From CAYHZL01 sp964361075 (lineage in GTDB: Bacteria > Bacteroidota > Ignavibacteria > UBA10030 > UBA8401), in NCBI GenBank assembly GCA_964361075.1, contig CAYHZL010000026.1, positions 1 through 27,221 on the forward strand: a stretch of 27,221 bases of DNA, read 5' to 3'. The notes under the pieces were generated by a model that was given only the letters and a program-made list of their open reading frames with translations, made no database searches and was not told the DNA's origin. Each line of letters begins with the position of its first letter. Within the stretch, counting starts at the first letter, position 1. Shown here one piece after another: positions 10,897 through 19,526 of this stretch. The position numbers and the translations under genes were made by a program.

Positions 10897-13566
10897 ATGG
10901 CACTTCATCCGAATCTTCCTAAATCACCATACGCAATACTTGAACCTGATCTTCGCTGGTTTCCTGCCGATGAAGCATTACGCGAACACGGCTACGAAAA
11001 ACTCCTTCCTCCGCTTGTAACAACGCTCAGAAAAAAAGTAAAGGAATGGAGAGAAACGGGTTACAGTGGAGCGAGTGGAACGAGTCTTGCATTGTTGCGC
11101 TGGTGGTTTCTGAAAGAACATCCAACTCAATTGCCCGATGGAACGATCTTTGATTTTCAATATTACTTTGCACAGCGCGAAGCGATAGAAACAATTATTT
11201 ATCTACACGAAATCGTAGAAGTAAAAGATAAATACGATCTCTTGCGATTTGATAGTTCAGGTGCAGTGTCCGCAGGAATGTTTGCCGAATCGTGGCGGCG
11301 CTTTGTTGTTAAAATGGCAACAGGCAGCGGCAAAACAAAAGTATTGAGTTTGGTGTTGGCGTGGAGTTATTTTCACAAACTGTATGAAGAAGATTCCACT
11401 CTTGCCCGCAATTTTCTCCTTATCACTCCGAATATTATTGTCCTTGATCGTATCAGAACAGACTTTGACGGATTAAAAATATTCTTTGATGATCCGATTC
11501 TTCCCGAAAATGGATACGAAGAAAGAAACTGGCAAGATGATTTTCAATTGACACTTCATATTCAGGATGAAATTGGTGTTATTCGTAAAACAGGAAATAT
11601 TTTTTTAACCAACATTCATCGCGTGTATGACAACAATAACACAGAAGCAACGGCAAGCGATGATGATATGACTGATTATTTTTTAGGAAGTAAATCAGTT
11701 GGCGCAACAACCGATTCTAAAATTGATCTCGGTGATATTGTGCGCGACATTGACGAACTTGCAATCCTGAATGACGAAGCTCATCATGTTCACGATGAAA
11801 AACTCGCATGGTTTAAATCCATTGAAGACATTCACAATCGTTTGAAGTTGAAGGGAAGCGGACTTGCAATTCAAATTGATGTAACAGCGACACCCAAACA
11901 CAACAACGGCGCAATTTTCGTTCAGACAATCTGCGATTATCCATTAGTAGAAGCGATACACCAAGATGTTGTTAAGCATCCTGTATTACCGGATCAGGCA
12001 AGTCGAACAAAACTGCACGAAAAGAAAAGTTCAAAATTTACAGAGAAGTATGAGGACTACATCCATCTTGGTTACCTCGAATGGAAAAAAGTGTACGATG
12101 TACATATCAAAGTCGGGAAAAAATCTGTTCTCTTTATCATGACTGATGATACAAAAAACTGTGATGAGGTTGCCGAGTATCTTGAAAAAACATATCCTGA
12201 ATTAAAAGATGCTGTCCTTGTTATTCACACAAAAAATAATGGTGAAATATCTGAAAGTGTTTCAGGCAAAAGTAAAGGAGAGTTGGAAAAACTGAGAGAA
12301 GCAGCGAACCATGTAGACCGATTTGATAATCCCTACAAAGCGATTGTCTCTGTATTAATGTTAAAGGAAGGTTGGGATGTTCGCAATGTTACCACGATTG
12401 TCGGATTGCGAGCATACAGTTCGAAAAGTAATATCTTACCAGAACAAACACTGGGACGCGGGTTACGCAGAATGTACCGTGACAATTCTGTTACGGAATT
12501 AGTCAGCGTGGTTGGCACGGATGCGTTCATGGATTTTGTCGAATCCATAAAGAGTGAAGGTGTAGAACTTGAACGACGCGCAATGGGAGAAGGAACAAAA
12601 CCCAAAGCCCCGATCATTGTAGAAATAGATACTGAGAATAAAAAGAAAGATGTTTCTGCGTTAGATATTGAAATACCGGTATTGTCTCCAAGAGTGTACC
12701 GAGAATATAAGAATCTGTCGCAGTTGGATGTATCGAAATTTGGGAATCAGGTATTTTCGTTGCGTCAGTTTTCAGAAGAGGAAAAACGAGAAATCGTTTT
12801 CAAAGATATTACAACCAACGAAATAACACATACAACAATTCTTGATACTGATGTCGTAGCAAATTATCAAAGTGTCATCGGATATTTTGCTCAATCAATA
12901 ATGAAAGATTTACGCTTGGTAAGCGGGTATGATATTCTGTACGGCAAAGTAAAAGAGTTTGTAACGAATTATTTATTTGATACACCGATCAATCTTGAAG
13001 ACCTCAACACACTGAGAAATCTTTCCGAACTTGATGTCAATAAAACGATTCAAGAAACATTTAAGAAAAAGATTAACGATCTAACGGTATTAGATAAAGG
13101 TGAATCGGAGATTCGGGATTATATCAAAATCAGCAAGTCTCGTCCGTTTGTTGTAAAAGAACAGAGCTACATTGTGCCGAAAAAAAGTATCTTTAATAAA
13201 ATTATTGGTGACAGTGGCTTTGAGTTGGAGTTTGCAAGTTTCTTGGAAAACTGTGATGATATCATTTCGTATGTAAAGAATTATTTTGCTGTCAGTTTCA
13301 GATTAGATTATCGGAACAAAGAAGGTGACATCTCAAACTATTATCCCGATTTTATCATAAAGAAAAATGAAAAAGAAATATGGATTGTAGAAACCAAAGG
13401 TAGAGAAGATTTAGACGATCCATTAAAGATTGAAAGACTAAAACAATGGTGTGAAGATGTAAACAAAAAAAGCGATAAAGTGAAATTCAATTATCTATAT
13501 GTGAAGCAAGAAGAATACGAGAAGTATAAAGCGAAAAATTTCAGTGAACTAATAAAATTATTTTAA
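10897..13566 (+). CDS. Type III restriction enzyme Res subunit (helicase-nuclease)
   Basis: 889-residue SF2 helicase fused to a nuclease, the usual type III Res length. Walker A ATGSGKT is at 141-147, the DEAH box at 293-296 (LNDEAHHVHDE), motif III TATP at 330-333, and motif VI PEQTLGRGLRRM at 515-526. The C-terminal PD-(D/E)XK nuclease is visible as Asp818 in YYPDFII and Glu832/Lys834 in IWIVETKGRED. It uses ATP to move or switch along DNA after Mod finds an unmethylated site, then cuts. Its partner should be the Mod at 5454, 3.1 kb upstream on the same strand. No clear ribosome-binding site precedes the ATG; a hairpin repeat lies just upstream. It stops two bases before the radA fragment. 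Confidence 0.9.
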   Translation: MALHPNLPKSPYAILEPDLRWFPADEALREHGYEKLLPPLVTTLRKKVKEWRETGYSGASGTSLALLRWWFLKEHPTQLPDGTIFDFQYYFAQREAIETIIYLHEIVEVKDKYDLLRFDSSGAVSAGMFAESWRRFVVKMATGSGKTKVLSLVLAWSYFHKLYEEDSTLARNFLLITPNIIVLDRIRTDFDGLKIFFDDPILPENGYEERNWQDDFQLTLHIQDEIGVIRKTGNIFLTNIHRVYDNNNTEATASDDDMTDYFLGSKSVGATTDSKIDLGDIVRDIDELAILNDEAHHVHDEKLAWFKSIEDIHNRLKLKGSGLAIQIDVTATPKHNNGAIFVQTICDYPLVEAIHQDVVKHPVLPDQASRTKLHEKKSSKFTEKYEDYIHLGYLEWKKVYDVHIKVGKKSVLFIMTDDTKNCDEVAEYLEKTYPELKDAVLVIHTKNNGEISESVSGKSKGELEKLREAANHVDRFDNPYKAIVSVLMLKEGWDVRNVTTIVGLRAYSSKSNILPEQTLGRGLRRMYRDNSVTELVSVVGTDAFMDFVESIKSEGVELERRAMGEGTKPKAPIIVEIDTENKKKDVSALDIEIPVLSPRVYREYKNLSQLDVSKFGNQVFSLRQFSEEEKREIVFKDITTNEITHTTILDTDVVANYQSVIGYFAQSIMKDLRLVSGYDILYGKVKEFVTNYLFDTPINLEDLNTLRNLSELDVNKTIQETFKKKINDLTVLDKGESEIRDYIKISKSRPFVVKEQSYIVPKKSIFNKIIGDSGFELEFASFLENCDDIISYVKNYFAVSFRLDYRNKEGDISNYYPDFIIKKNEKEIWIVETKGREDLDDPLKIERLKQWCEDVNKKSDKVKFNYLYVKQEEYEKYKAKNFSELIKLF

Positions 13567-13568
13567 CA

Positions 13569-13658
13569 ATGTCAAAAACTATTTCAACATACGTGTGCCA
13601 ATCATGCGGGTATGTGTCGCCGCGTTGGACAGGGAAATGTCCGAACTGCACCGAATGA
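13569..13658 (+). pseudogene. radA 5' fragment
   Basis: ATG-led 29-codon frame reading MSKTISTYVCQSCGYVSPRW and then TGKCPNCTE before TGA: the N-terminal CxxC...CxxC zinc finger of RadA with nothing after it. Positions 13596-13657 are identical, base for base, to 14939-15000 inside the intact radA, while the first 27 bases differ at several places (SKTISTYV versus SKQTSKYV). It could yield a free zinc-finger peptide but is most simply a leftover from a recombination event. Confidence 0.85.
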
Positions 13659-13727
13659 TCCTTCGCGGTAGTAATCATGGTATCGGAAAAAATTCAACAG
13701 TGATGGTGCAATAACTTACATACTTGC

Positions 13728-13747
13728 AACTTACAACTTTGTAAGTT
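13728..13747. promoter_or_regulatory. Inverted repeat upstream of the ATPase gene
   Basis: AACTTAC-AACTTT-GTAAGTT, a 7-bp perfect stem, within a run of ACTTACA/GTAAG words (13714-13760). It lies 28 bases before the ATPase start and could be a protein-binding site or a leader hairpin; nothing else identifies it. Confidence 0.4.
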
Positions 13748-13775
13748 ACATTTGTGTAAGAAAAATGAGGAAGAG

Positions 13776-14909
13776 ATGAAAAGTCCGTTTATGTATGGTA
13801 AAATTGTTTCCGGTGAAACCTTTACCGATCGTGAAACCGAACAGCGTCGTCTTTCGCGTAATTTCACTTCTCATTTGAATACCGTTTTAATTTCGCCGCG
13901 TCGCTGGGGAAAATCATCATTGGTTGCAAAAATAGGGTCTTCTCTTGAACGTAAGAGAAAGAATATTCGTTTTTGTTACCTCGATTTATTCAATGTACGT
14001 TCGGAACAAGAGTTTTACGACTATTTTGTACAACAAATCCTCCGAACATCCTCATCTCGTTGGGAAGACCAAATGGAGTCTGCTAAACGGTTGTTGAAAC
14101 GGATAGCGCCGAAATTCAGTTTTGGAATTGATCCTCAACAAGATTTTTCGGTCAGTTTCGATTGGGAAGACGTGAAGCGGAAGCCGGAAGAAATTCTGAA
14201 TTTACCGGAAATGATCAGTAAGCAAAAAAAAATTCAGATCATTGTTTGTATTGATGAATTTCAAAATATCAGTTTCTTTGAAAATCCAATTGCATTCCAA
14301 AAAAAACTACGCGCACAATGGCAGCATCACAAACTGGCAGCATACTGTTTGTACGGAAGTAAACGTCATTTGATGACGGAGTTATTTGAAAGCAAATCCA
14401 TGCCGTTTTACAAATTCGGAGATGTGTTATTCTTAGAAAAAATATCTGAAGAGTACTGGGCACCATTCATTGTAAAACAATTTAAAAAAACGAAAAAAAC
14501 AATTACAGAAGATATTGCTCGACGCATTGCCCGGCAAATGGAAAATCATCCGTATTTTGTTCAACAGTTGGCGCATACTGCGTGGGTGCAAACAATAAAA
14601 ACATGCACACCGAAAGAATTGCAAGAAGCCTTGGATACGTTATTGATACAGCACGCAATTTTATTCCAACGAGAAGTCGATAATTTGACCAATCCGCAGA
14701 TAAATTTTTTAAAAGCGTTATGCAGCGGGGTAGAACAATTCAGCTCGATAAAAAATTTACGTCAGTATAATATGGGATCGTCAGGAAATGTTAATCGCAT
14801 CAAAGAATCGTTAGTAAATAAAGAAATTATTGATATTACGGAACACAGAATTGATTTTCTCGATCCGCTTTTTAAGACGTGGTTTTCAACGGTGTATTCA
14901 AAAAAATAA
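13776..14909 (+). CDS. STAND/archaeal-type ATPase (ATPase_2-like)
   Basis: 377-residue P-loop ATPase of the MNS/STAND-related group common in archaea and mobile regions. It opens with the family phrase FMYGKIVSGETFTDRETE; Walker A is PRRWGKSS (41-48), Walker B IIVCIDEFQ (155-163), with a later sensor-like YGSKRHLM and a C-terminal winged-helix-like part (~300-370). Start at the ATG at 13776 with GAGGAAG just upstream; the TTG at 13752 is the alternative. The role is unknown; relatives are found beside mobile and defence genes. The gene is bracketed by two copies of the radA 5' end and stops two bases before radA, so it looks inserted. Confidence 0.8.
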   Translation: MKSPFMYGKIVSGETFTDRETEQRRLSRNFTSHLNTVLISPRRWGKSSLVAKIGSSLERKRKNIRFCYLDLFNVRSEQEFYDYFVQQILRTSSSRWEDQMESAKRLLKRIAPKFSFGIDPQQDFSVSFDWEDVKRKPEEILNLPEMISKQKKIQIIVCIDEFQNISFFENPIAFQKKLRAQWQHHKLAAYCLYGSKRHLMTELFESKSMPFYKFGDVLFLEKISEEYWAPFIVKQFKKTKKTITEDIARRIARQMENHPYFVQQLAHTAWVQTIKTCTPKELQEALDTLLIQHAILFQREVDNLTNPQINFLKALCSGVEQFSSIKNLRQYNMGSSGNVNRIKESLVNKEIIDITEHRIDFLDPLFKTWFSTVYSKK

Positions 14910-14911
14910 GT

Positions 14912-16273
14912 ATGTCAAAACAAACCTCAAAATATGTCTGCCAATCATGCGGGTATGTGTCGCCGCGTTGGACAGGGAAATGTCCGAACTGCACCGAATG
15001 GAACACGTTTGTCGAAGAAGTTACGACGCAGACAAAACACGCACACAAATCCTCGCACCGCGCTTCAACGCTTCAAACAATAAAATTAAGTGATGTTGAT
15101 GGTGATGAAGATGTCCGCTTTCGCACAGGCATTGCGGAATTTGATCGTGTGTTGGGCGGCGGCATTGTCGGAGGATCGGTTATTCTTCTTGGCGGCGATC
15201 CCGGCATCGGTAAATCAACAATGATGATGCAAGTAGCGTTGATGCTGAAAGACAAAACAGTGTTGTATGTAACCGGCGAAGAATCGCCGAAGCAAGTGAA
15301 ACTCCGCGCCGAACGTCTCGAAGTAAAATCCGATTCTGTACAGCTTCTCGCCGAAACAAATCTCGAACAAATTATTGAAGTCATCGAACAAGGCAATCCG
15401 GATTTAGTCATCATTGATTCCATTCAAACACTGTTTCATCCCAATCTTGAAAGCGCACCCGGCAGCGTCGGGCAAGTGCGCGAATCCACTGCGCGATTAA
15501 CACGACTCGCCAAAACAAAACATGTTCCGATCATTCTCATCGGGCATGTTACAAAAGAAGGAACACTTGCAGGTCCGCGCGTTATCGAACACATGGTGGA
15601 TGTTGTCTTGCAGTTTGAAGGCGAGCGGCATTACTCGTACAGAATTTTGCGCGGCATCAAAAACCGATTTGGTTCAACAAACGAAATCGGCATTTTTGAA
15701 ATGCACGATACCGGTTTGCGCGAAGTAAAAAATCCGTCGGAAGTTTTTCTCTCGGAACGAAGTTATGGAACATCGGGCGCGACAATTGTTGCAACGATGG
15801 AAGGGACACGGCCAATTTTAATTGAAGTGCAAGCGCTGGTAACAACATCAAATTACGGAATGCCGCAACGCACTGCTACGGGATTTGATTTACGCCGGCT
15901 TTCGATGCTGCTTGCCGTGCTGGAAAAACGTGTTGGTGTAAATGTTGGCGTGCACGATGTGTTCGTAAACATTGCCGGCGGTATTCGCATTGAAGAACCG
16001 GCTGCGGATTTGGGTATTGCTACATCCATCGTTTCTTCGTTGCGCGATGTGCCGGTTGATTCGCAGGCGGTTGCCATCGGAGAAATCGGATTGGGCGGAG
16101 AAATTCGCACCATTGCGCATTGCGAGCGTCGCGTGCAGGAAGCAGCGAAACTTGGATTTAAGAAAATTATTATTCCCAAAAATAATATGAAACACTTTAA
16201 ATCGACAAAAGAAATTATTGTTGTCGTTGGTGTTGAAAATATTACGCAGGCGATACAAGAACTTGTCGGATGA
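14912..16273 (+). CDS. radA: DNA repair protein RadA/Sms
   Basis: 453 residues, full family length. N-terminal zinc finger C10-C13/C24-C27, RecA-like core with Walker A GDPGIGKST (95-103) and Walker B LVIID (165-169), the RadA signature KNRFG (250-254), and a C-terminal Lon-protease-like domain (~270-453). RadA helps extend and resolve recombination intermediates by driving branch migration. I start it at the ATG at 14912, giving MSKQTSKYVCQSCGY; a longer TTG start would run into the ATPase gene. Its first nine codons differ from those of the fragment at 13569 while the next 62 bases are identical, so the current 5' end may have been supplied by the inserted segment. Confidence 0.95.
   Translation: MSKQTSKYVCQSCGYVSPRWTGKCPNCTEWNTFVEEVTTQTKHAHKSSHRASTLQTIKLSDVDGDEDVRFRTGIAEFDRVLGGGIVGGSVILLGGDPGIGKSTMMMQVALMLKDKTVLYVTGEESPKQVKLRAERLEVKSDSVQLLAETNLEQIIEVIEQGNPDLVIIDSIQTLFHPNLESAPGSVGQVRESTARLTRLAKTKHVPIILIGHVTKEGTLAGPRVIEHMVDVVLQFEGERHYSYRILRGIKNRFGSTNEIGIFEMHDTGLREVKNPSEVFLSERSYGTSGATIVATMEGTRPILIEVQALVTTSNYGMPQRTATGFDLRRLSMLLAVLEKRVGVNVGVHDVFVNIAGGIRIEEPAADLGIATSIVSSLRDVPVDSQAVAIGEIGLGGEIRTIAHCERRVQEAAKLGFKKIIIPKNNMKHFKSTKEIIVVVGVENITQAIQELVG
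14939..15000. repeat. 62-bp direct repeat of the radA zinc-finger region
   Basis: Second copy of the exact repeat at 13596-13657, here within intact radA. The two copies enclose 1,281 bp carrying only the ATPase gene and the first codons of radA. Confidence 0.9.
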
Positions 16274-16279
16274 AAAAAG

Positions 16280-16536
16280 GTAACTGCTCAGCGTAGTATT
16301 TGTCCCGAAGGTCCGAAGAACTCCTTCGGCATAATTTCAGTATTTCCAAAAAAAAACGAATCCCCCGTCCCGATTAAAAAGCAAATCGGAACACCTCCTT
16401 TTTGCCGAAGGCATCCCTTCGGGACAAGGGGGAATAAGAGCGAGGAAATCCCCCTTGAAAATGGGGTTAGGCTGTAAGTCCGCCGGCTTTTTGGCGGAGG
16501 GATTTTTTTGAATAAACAATAACGCTGAGTAACTAC
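16280..16536. repeat. Mobile element D, copy 2, between radA and rdgB
   Basis: 257-bp element with ends GTAACTGCTCAGCG and CGCTGAGTAACTAC, flanked by an exact 8-bp direct repeat GAAAAAAG (16272-16279 and 16537-16544). The left copy of the repeat overlaps the radA stop codon. The interior contains CCGAAGG/CCTTCGG-type hairpins and C-rich/G-rich runs (AATCCCCC, AAGGGGGAAT) and no gene. It makes up nearly the whole radA-rdgB spacer. Confidence 0.85.
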
Positions 16537-16549
16537 GAAAAAAGAAAAT

Positions 16550-17131
16550 ATGAAAAAAATTTATCTTGCCACAAACAACAAACATAAGATAGAAGAAATG
16601 AAAGCATTGCTTTCAGGATTTGATGTTGTGAGCGCGAATGATATTTCCAACGTGCCAAAAACAATTGAAGATCAACCGACATTAGAAGGGAATGCGCTGA
16701 AGAAAGCACGCGAAGCATTCCACACAACAGGAATGCTTTCGCTCGCAGATGATACGGGGTTGGAAGTGTACTATCTTGCATTAAAACCGGGAGTGTATTC
16801 TGCACGGTTCGCGGGCGAACAAGCAACATATCAAGATAATTGCGCAAAGTTGTTGCACGAACTGAATGGCGTGCCGGCGCGTCGCCGTAATGCACGGTTT
16901 CGTACTGTTGTTGCAATTGTCGGTAAAAATTTAGAAGAAGTTTTTGAAGGCAGAGTAGAAGGAGATATTCTTGAATCACAGCGAGGCGAGGGAGGATTCG
17001 GATACGATCCATTATTTGTTCCGCGCGGGCATCAAAAGACGTATGCAGAAATGACTCTCAAAGAAAAAAATTCGCTCAGCCATCGAGCGCTGGCGTTACA
17101 GAAAGCAGCGGAACAATTAACATTGCTGTGA
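16550..17131 (+). CDS. rdgB: XTP/dITP diphosphatase (RdgB/HAM1)
   Basis: 193-residue nucleotide pyrophosphatase, normal family length. It has the N-terminal substrate loop YLATNNKHKIEEMK (5-18), the metal/catalytic segment LADDTGLEVYYL, GGFGYDPLF, and the C-terminal SHRALAL signature. It hydrolyses ITP, dITP and XTP to monophosphates and so keeps deaminated purines out of nucleic acids. There is no good ribosome-binding site other than the A-rich AAAAAAGAAAAT left by the target duplication of the neighbouring element. Before that insertion it would have sat about 12 bases downstream of radA. Confidence 0.95.
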   Translation: MKKIYLATNNKHKIEEMKALLSGFDVVSANDISNVPKTIEDQPTLEGNALKKAREAFHTTGMLSLADDTGLEVYYLALKPGVYSARFAGEQATYQDNCAKLLHELNGVPARRRNARFRTVVAIVGKNLEEVFEGRVEGDILESQRGEGGFGYDPLFVPRGHQKTYAEMTLKEKNSLSHRALALQKAAEQLTLL

Positions 17132-17211
17132 GTTGTTGCAAGGAAATGTTTTACCAACATTAAAGTTTCATGTTCTTCCTTCCGATGCTAAATGAAAGAG
17201 TGGAAGACAAC

Positions 17212-17937
17212 ATGCAGCGATTAACATTAGATACTTTTATTGCATCCGCAGGATGTGATTACGAAAAAAGCCAATACACGGTGTTGAATAGTCTGCGCTC
17301 GTACCGCACAGAATTTTCACACAACATACTGTACCCTTCCTTAAAAGAACTCATCGATCTCTCTACAGCGTTAGAACAGTTAATCGAGCAACGCAATTTT
17401 TTTCAAGGAAATTTACCGCATGATGTTTTAGGTATTGATCTTGAACATCAGGAAATTTTGTATGCCATGTTTCCGTCAGATAATCCGGACGTTGAACGGG
17501 TGATGGATCTTATTGTTTGGGCGTTACCGCAGTTACGAAAAGTAATTGAGGAAGGAACCGGTATTTATGATTTTGTGGATGAAAATATTTCTGTAACAAG
17601 TGTTGGTGTTATACCGATGTACAAACAAGAAGGATATTGTATCGTGCCCGATCATAAAGCATCACTTCTTCATTTTTTGCAATATCAAGTTTCTTTATAT
17701 AGTGCCGGAGATGAAAATTACCGTACGCTGAAAACCAAAGTCGTTGAGTCGTTTCCGCAATTGTCTGTACATCAATCACCGATTGCATTAAAGCAGGAAT
17801 TTATTTCTCATCACAATGAGCTGCCTAATCCGGCGACATTTATGTGCGAGACGGAATTGGATTTTCCATTTCAAGAAACAATTTTACCGGTTGTTAAACG
17901 CAAACTGATCTCGCACGTTATTGATACCGTGCATTAG
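17212..17937 (+). CDS. Conserved-looking protein of unknown function
   Basis: 241 residues from the ATG at 17212 (MQRLTLDTFIASAG); in-frame ATGs at 17170 and 17185 would add 14 or 9 residues but have no better ribosome-binding site. It is a soluble alpha/beta protein with no signal peptide and no motif I know. It is acidic, with one Cys near the start and two more within YCIVP and FMCET. It faces the outer-membrane gene tail to tail with an 18-base gap. It stands alone between rdgB and the convergent gene. Confidence 0.65.
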   Translation: MQRLTLDTFIASAGCDYEKSQYTVLNSLRSYRTEFSHNILYPSLKELIDLSTALEQLIEQRNFFQGNLPHDVLGIDLEHQEILYAMFPSDNPDVERVMDLIVWALPQLRKVIEEGTGIYDFVDENISVTSVGVIPMYKQEGYCIVPDHKASLLHFLQYQVSLYSAGDENYRTLKTKVVESFPQLSVHQSPIALKQEFISHHNELPNPATFMCETELDFPFQETILPVVKRKLISHVIDTVH

Positions 17938-17955
17938 CATGAGATTGCCTCATCA

Positions 17956-19041
17956 TTAAAACGCCTCGTTCACATTGATATACAAGCCAACCGCGTTTCC
18001 GCCAACGCCGATATCGCAGCGAACATTTAATTTTTCTTCAGGAAAGAGAGCAAACCTGCCGCCAATACCATACGATATTTTCAATTCATCCGTGCGAAAC
18101 GCAGTAAAATTTTTTCCCACATCACCAACGCCCGCAAAAGCTGTGCAGCCAAATCGCCAAAACAGCGGCATGCGGTATTCCGTTTGCAGAACAATCATTT
18201 GTTTATCGCGGTAACGCCCCTCATAATATCCGCGCATCACATACTGTCCGCCGAGAAGCGAGAGAAATCGAAACGGCACATCACCAATTGTTGAATTGAT
18301 TACTAATTGCGTTGCAAGTGTATGCGTTGTGAAAAAAGGAACGTATCGTCGTGCATCAAGTTTAAAGCGTGCAAACGAATATGTGCTGCCAAGAAATTTT
18401 GGAAAGAATGTTGCAGTACATTGGTAATTTTTCCCTGCCGTCGTTGAAAAAACATTGTTACGCGAATCGAGCGTGAACACAACACCAATGCCCGATACGG
18501 TCGTTGCTGAACTTCCCGTAATAGTTTTTCCAGCGAGTGCGTGGCTTGCCTCGGTTTCTAAATTGCTCCAATGTTCGAGATGATATTGAAAGCCGGCATA
18601 CATTCCTGTTTTTATTTTTCGGAGAAGTGTCGGATTGATGCGAAATGATTCTGAAGTGTAAGATTCCAGCGATGTATCGGATGTGTTGTTTCCGATGCCG
18701 TAGAATTTTTCAGGAAATTTTTTATAAAAGAAATTTCCATTATGCTGATACACTTCATTATCAAAAAAAGCATTTGTCGTAACTTCAAATTGTGTCTGTC
18801 TATTCTGCGTATAAACGAGTGAGGCAGTAACAGATGTTGGGCGTGTCGTTAGCGGTGCGCCTGCTTCACGGAAAAAATATAACGATACTGCGCCGCCGCC
18901 AATACGTGTTTCGGGAGTGTAAAAAAGCGCCGGATACAATGTGAAACCGTTTGAGTTTGCAGTTGCAGTTGAAGAATCGTTTTGAGCATTGGCGGTTGTA
19001 CAACAGAGGAGAAAGAGAAAAAAAAATAAAAAATTGTTCAT
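17956..19041 (-). CDS. Outer-membrane beta-barrel protein, Omp85/D15-type
   Basis: 361 residues if translated from the ATG at 19041. Residues 1-19 are a signal peptide (FLFFFLFLLCC core, ANA|Q cleavage), and the rest is a beta-barrel with alternating aromatic strands, the Omp85 VRGY-type motif as MRGYYEG (269-275) within LGGQYVMRGYYEGRYRDK, the following TEYRMPLFWRFG strand, and a terminal Phe. No POTRA domains are present, so it resembles short surface-antigen (D15) barrels rather than BamA itself. It is in the same frame as the RidA gene upstream, with no stop between. For export the internal ATG must be used or the RidA part must be removed; no ribosome-binding site is visible before that ATG. 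Confidence 0.75.
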   Translation of the reverse strand: MNNFLFFFLFLLCCTTANAQNDSSTATANSNGFTLYPALFYTPETRIGGGAVSLYFFREAGAPLTTRPTSVTASLVYTQNRQTQFEVTTNAFFDNEVYQHNGNFFYKKFPEKFYGIGNNTSDTSLESYTSESFRINPTLLRKIKTGMYAGFQYHLEHWSNLETEASHALAGKTITGSSATTVSGIGVVFTLDSRNNVFSTTAGKNYQCTATFFPKFLGSTYSFARFKLDARRYVPFFTTHTLATQLVINSTIGDVPFRFLSLLGGQYVMRGYYEGRYRDKQMIVLQTEYRMPLFWRFGCTAFAGVGDVGKNFTAFRTDELKISYGIGGRFALFPEEKLNVRCDIGVGGNAVGLYINVNEAF

Positions 19042-19061
19042 TGATAATTGTTCATTGATAA
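19034..19061. repeat. 14-bp tandem repeat at the RidA/barrel junction
   Basis: TTGTTCATTGATAA occurs twice back to back (19034-19047 and 19048-19061). On the minus strand each unit contains ATGAACAA. Only the second unit's ATG (19041) is in frame with both RidA and the barrel. Because 14 is not a multiple of 3, gain of one unit would have changed the frame relation of the two parts. Confidence 0.85.
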
Positions 19062-19437
19062 TAGCATCGGCTTCAATTTCAACAAGAATGTCCGGCGCAA
19101 TAAGGCGGCTCACTTCTACCATTGATGTAGCCGGACGTATCTCGCTGAAAAATTCTCCGTGTGCTTTTCCGATTTCTTTCCAGTCATCAATATTCACAAC
19201 AAACATCCGCGTGCGAACAACATCGTGTAGTGTTGCGCCGACTTTGTGCAATGCTGATTCAATATTCTTCAAACATTGTATCGTTTGCTCGTACGAATTA
19301 CCGATGCCGACAATAGTGCCGTTCGTATCTGTTGCAGTAGTGCCGGAGACGAAGACATGATTGCCGATTTTCACTGCGCGTGAGTAACCAACAATCGGTT
19401 CCCACGGCGTACCTGTTGAAATATTTGTGCGAGACAT
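19042..19437 (-). CDS. RidA/YjgF-family enamine deaminase domain
   Basis: About 128-132 residues with the RidA pattern: GYSRAVKIGNHVFVSGTTAT near the N-terminus, QTIQCLKNIESALHKVGATL, VVRTRMFVVNIDDW, and the C-terminal PATSMVEVSRLI..ILVEIEADAII, including the arginine of the active-site R-x-M-F strand and the final Glu-rich strand. RidA proteins hydrolyse reactive enamines or imines from PLP enzymes in the cytoplasm. The frame does not stop here but runs straight into the signal peptide of the outer-membrane protein. The RidA domain is complete at about residue 127, so the ending coordinate is the domain boundary, not a stop codon. Confidence 0.75.
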
Positions 19438-19526
19438 TGTTAGTGGTTAATTATGAATATTAAATTATGAGTGAAAGATATAAGCACAAAACAATATAAC
19501 GAGAATCGAGTTTGTAAAAAAATTTT

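Noticed and set aside
17939..17953. ATGAG-ATTGC-CTCAT hairpin between the convergent genes as a two-way terminator
   Set aside because: Only a 5-bp AT-rich stem with no T-run; too weak to call.
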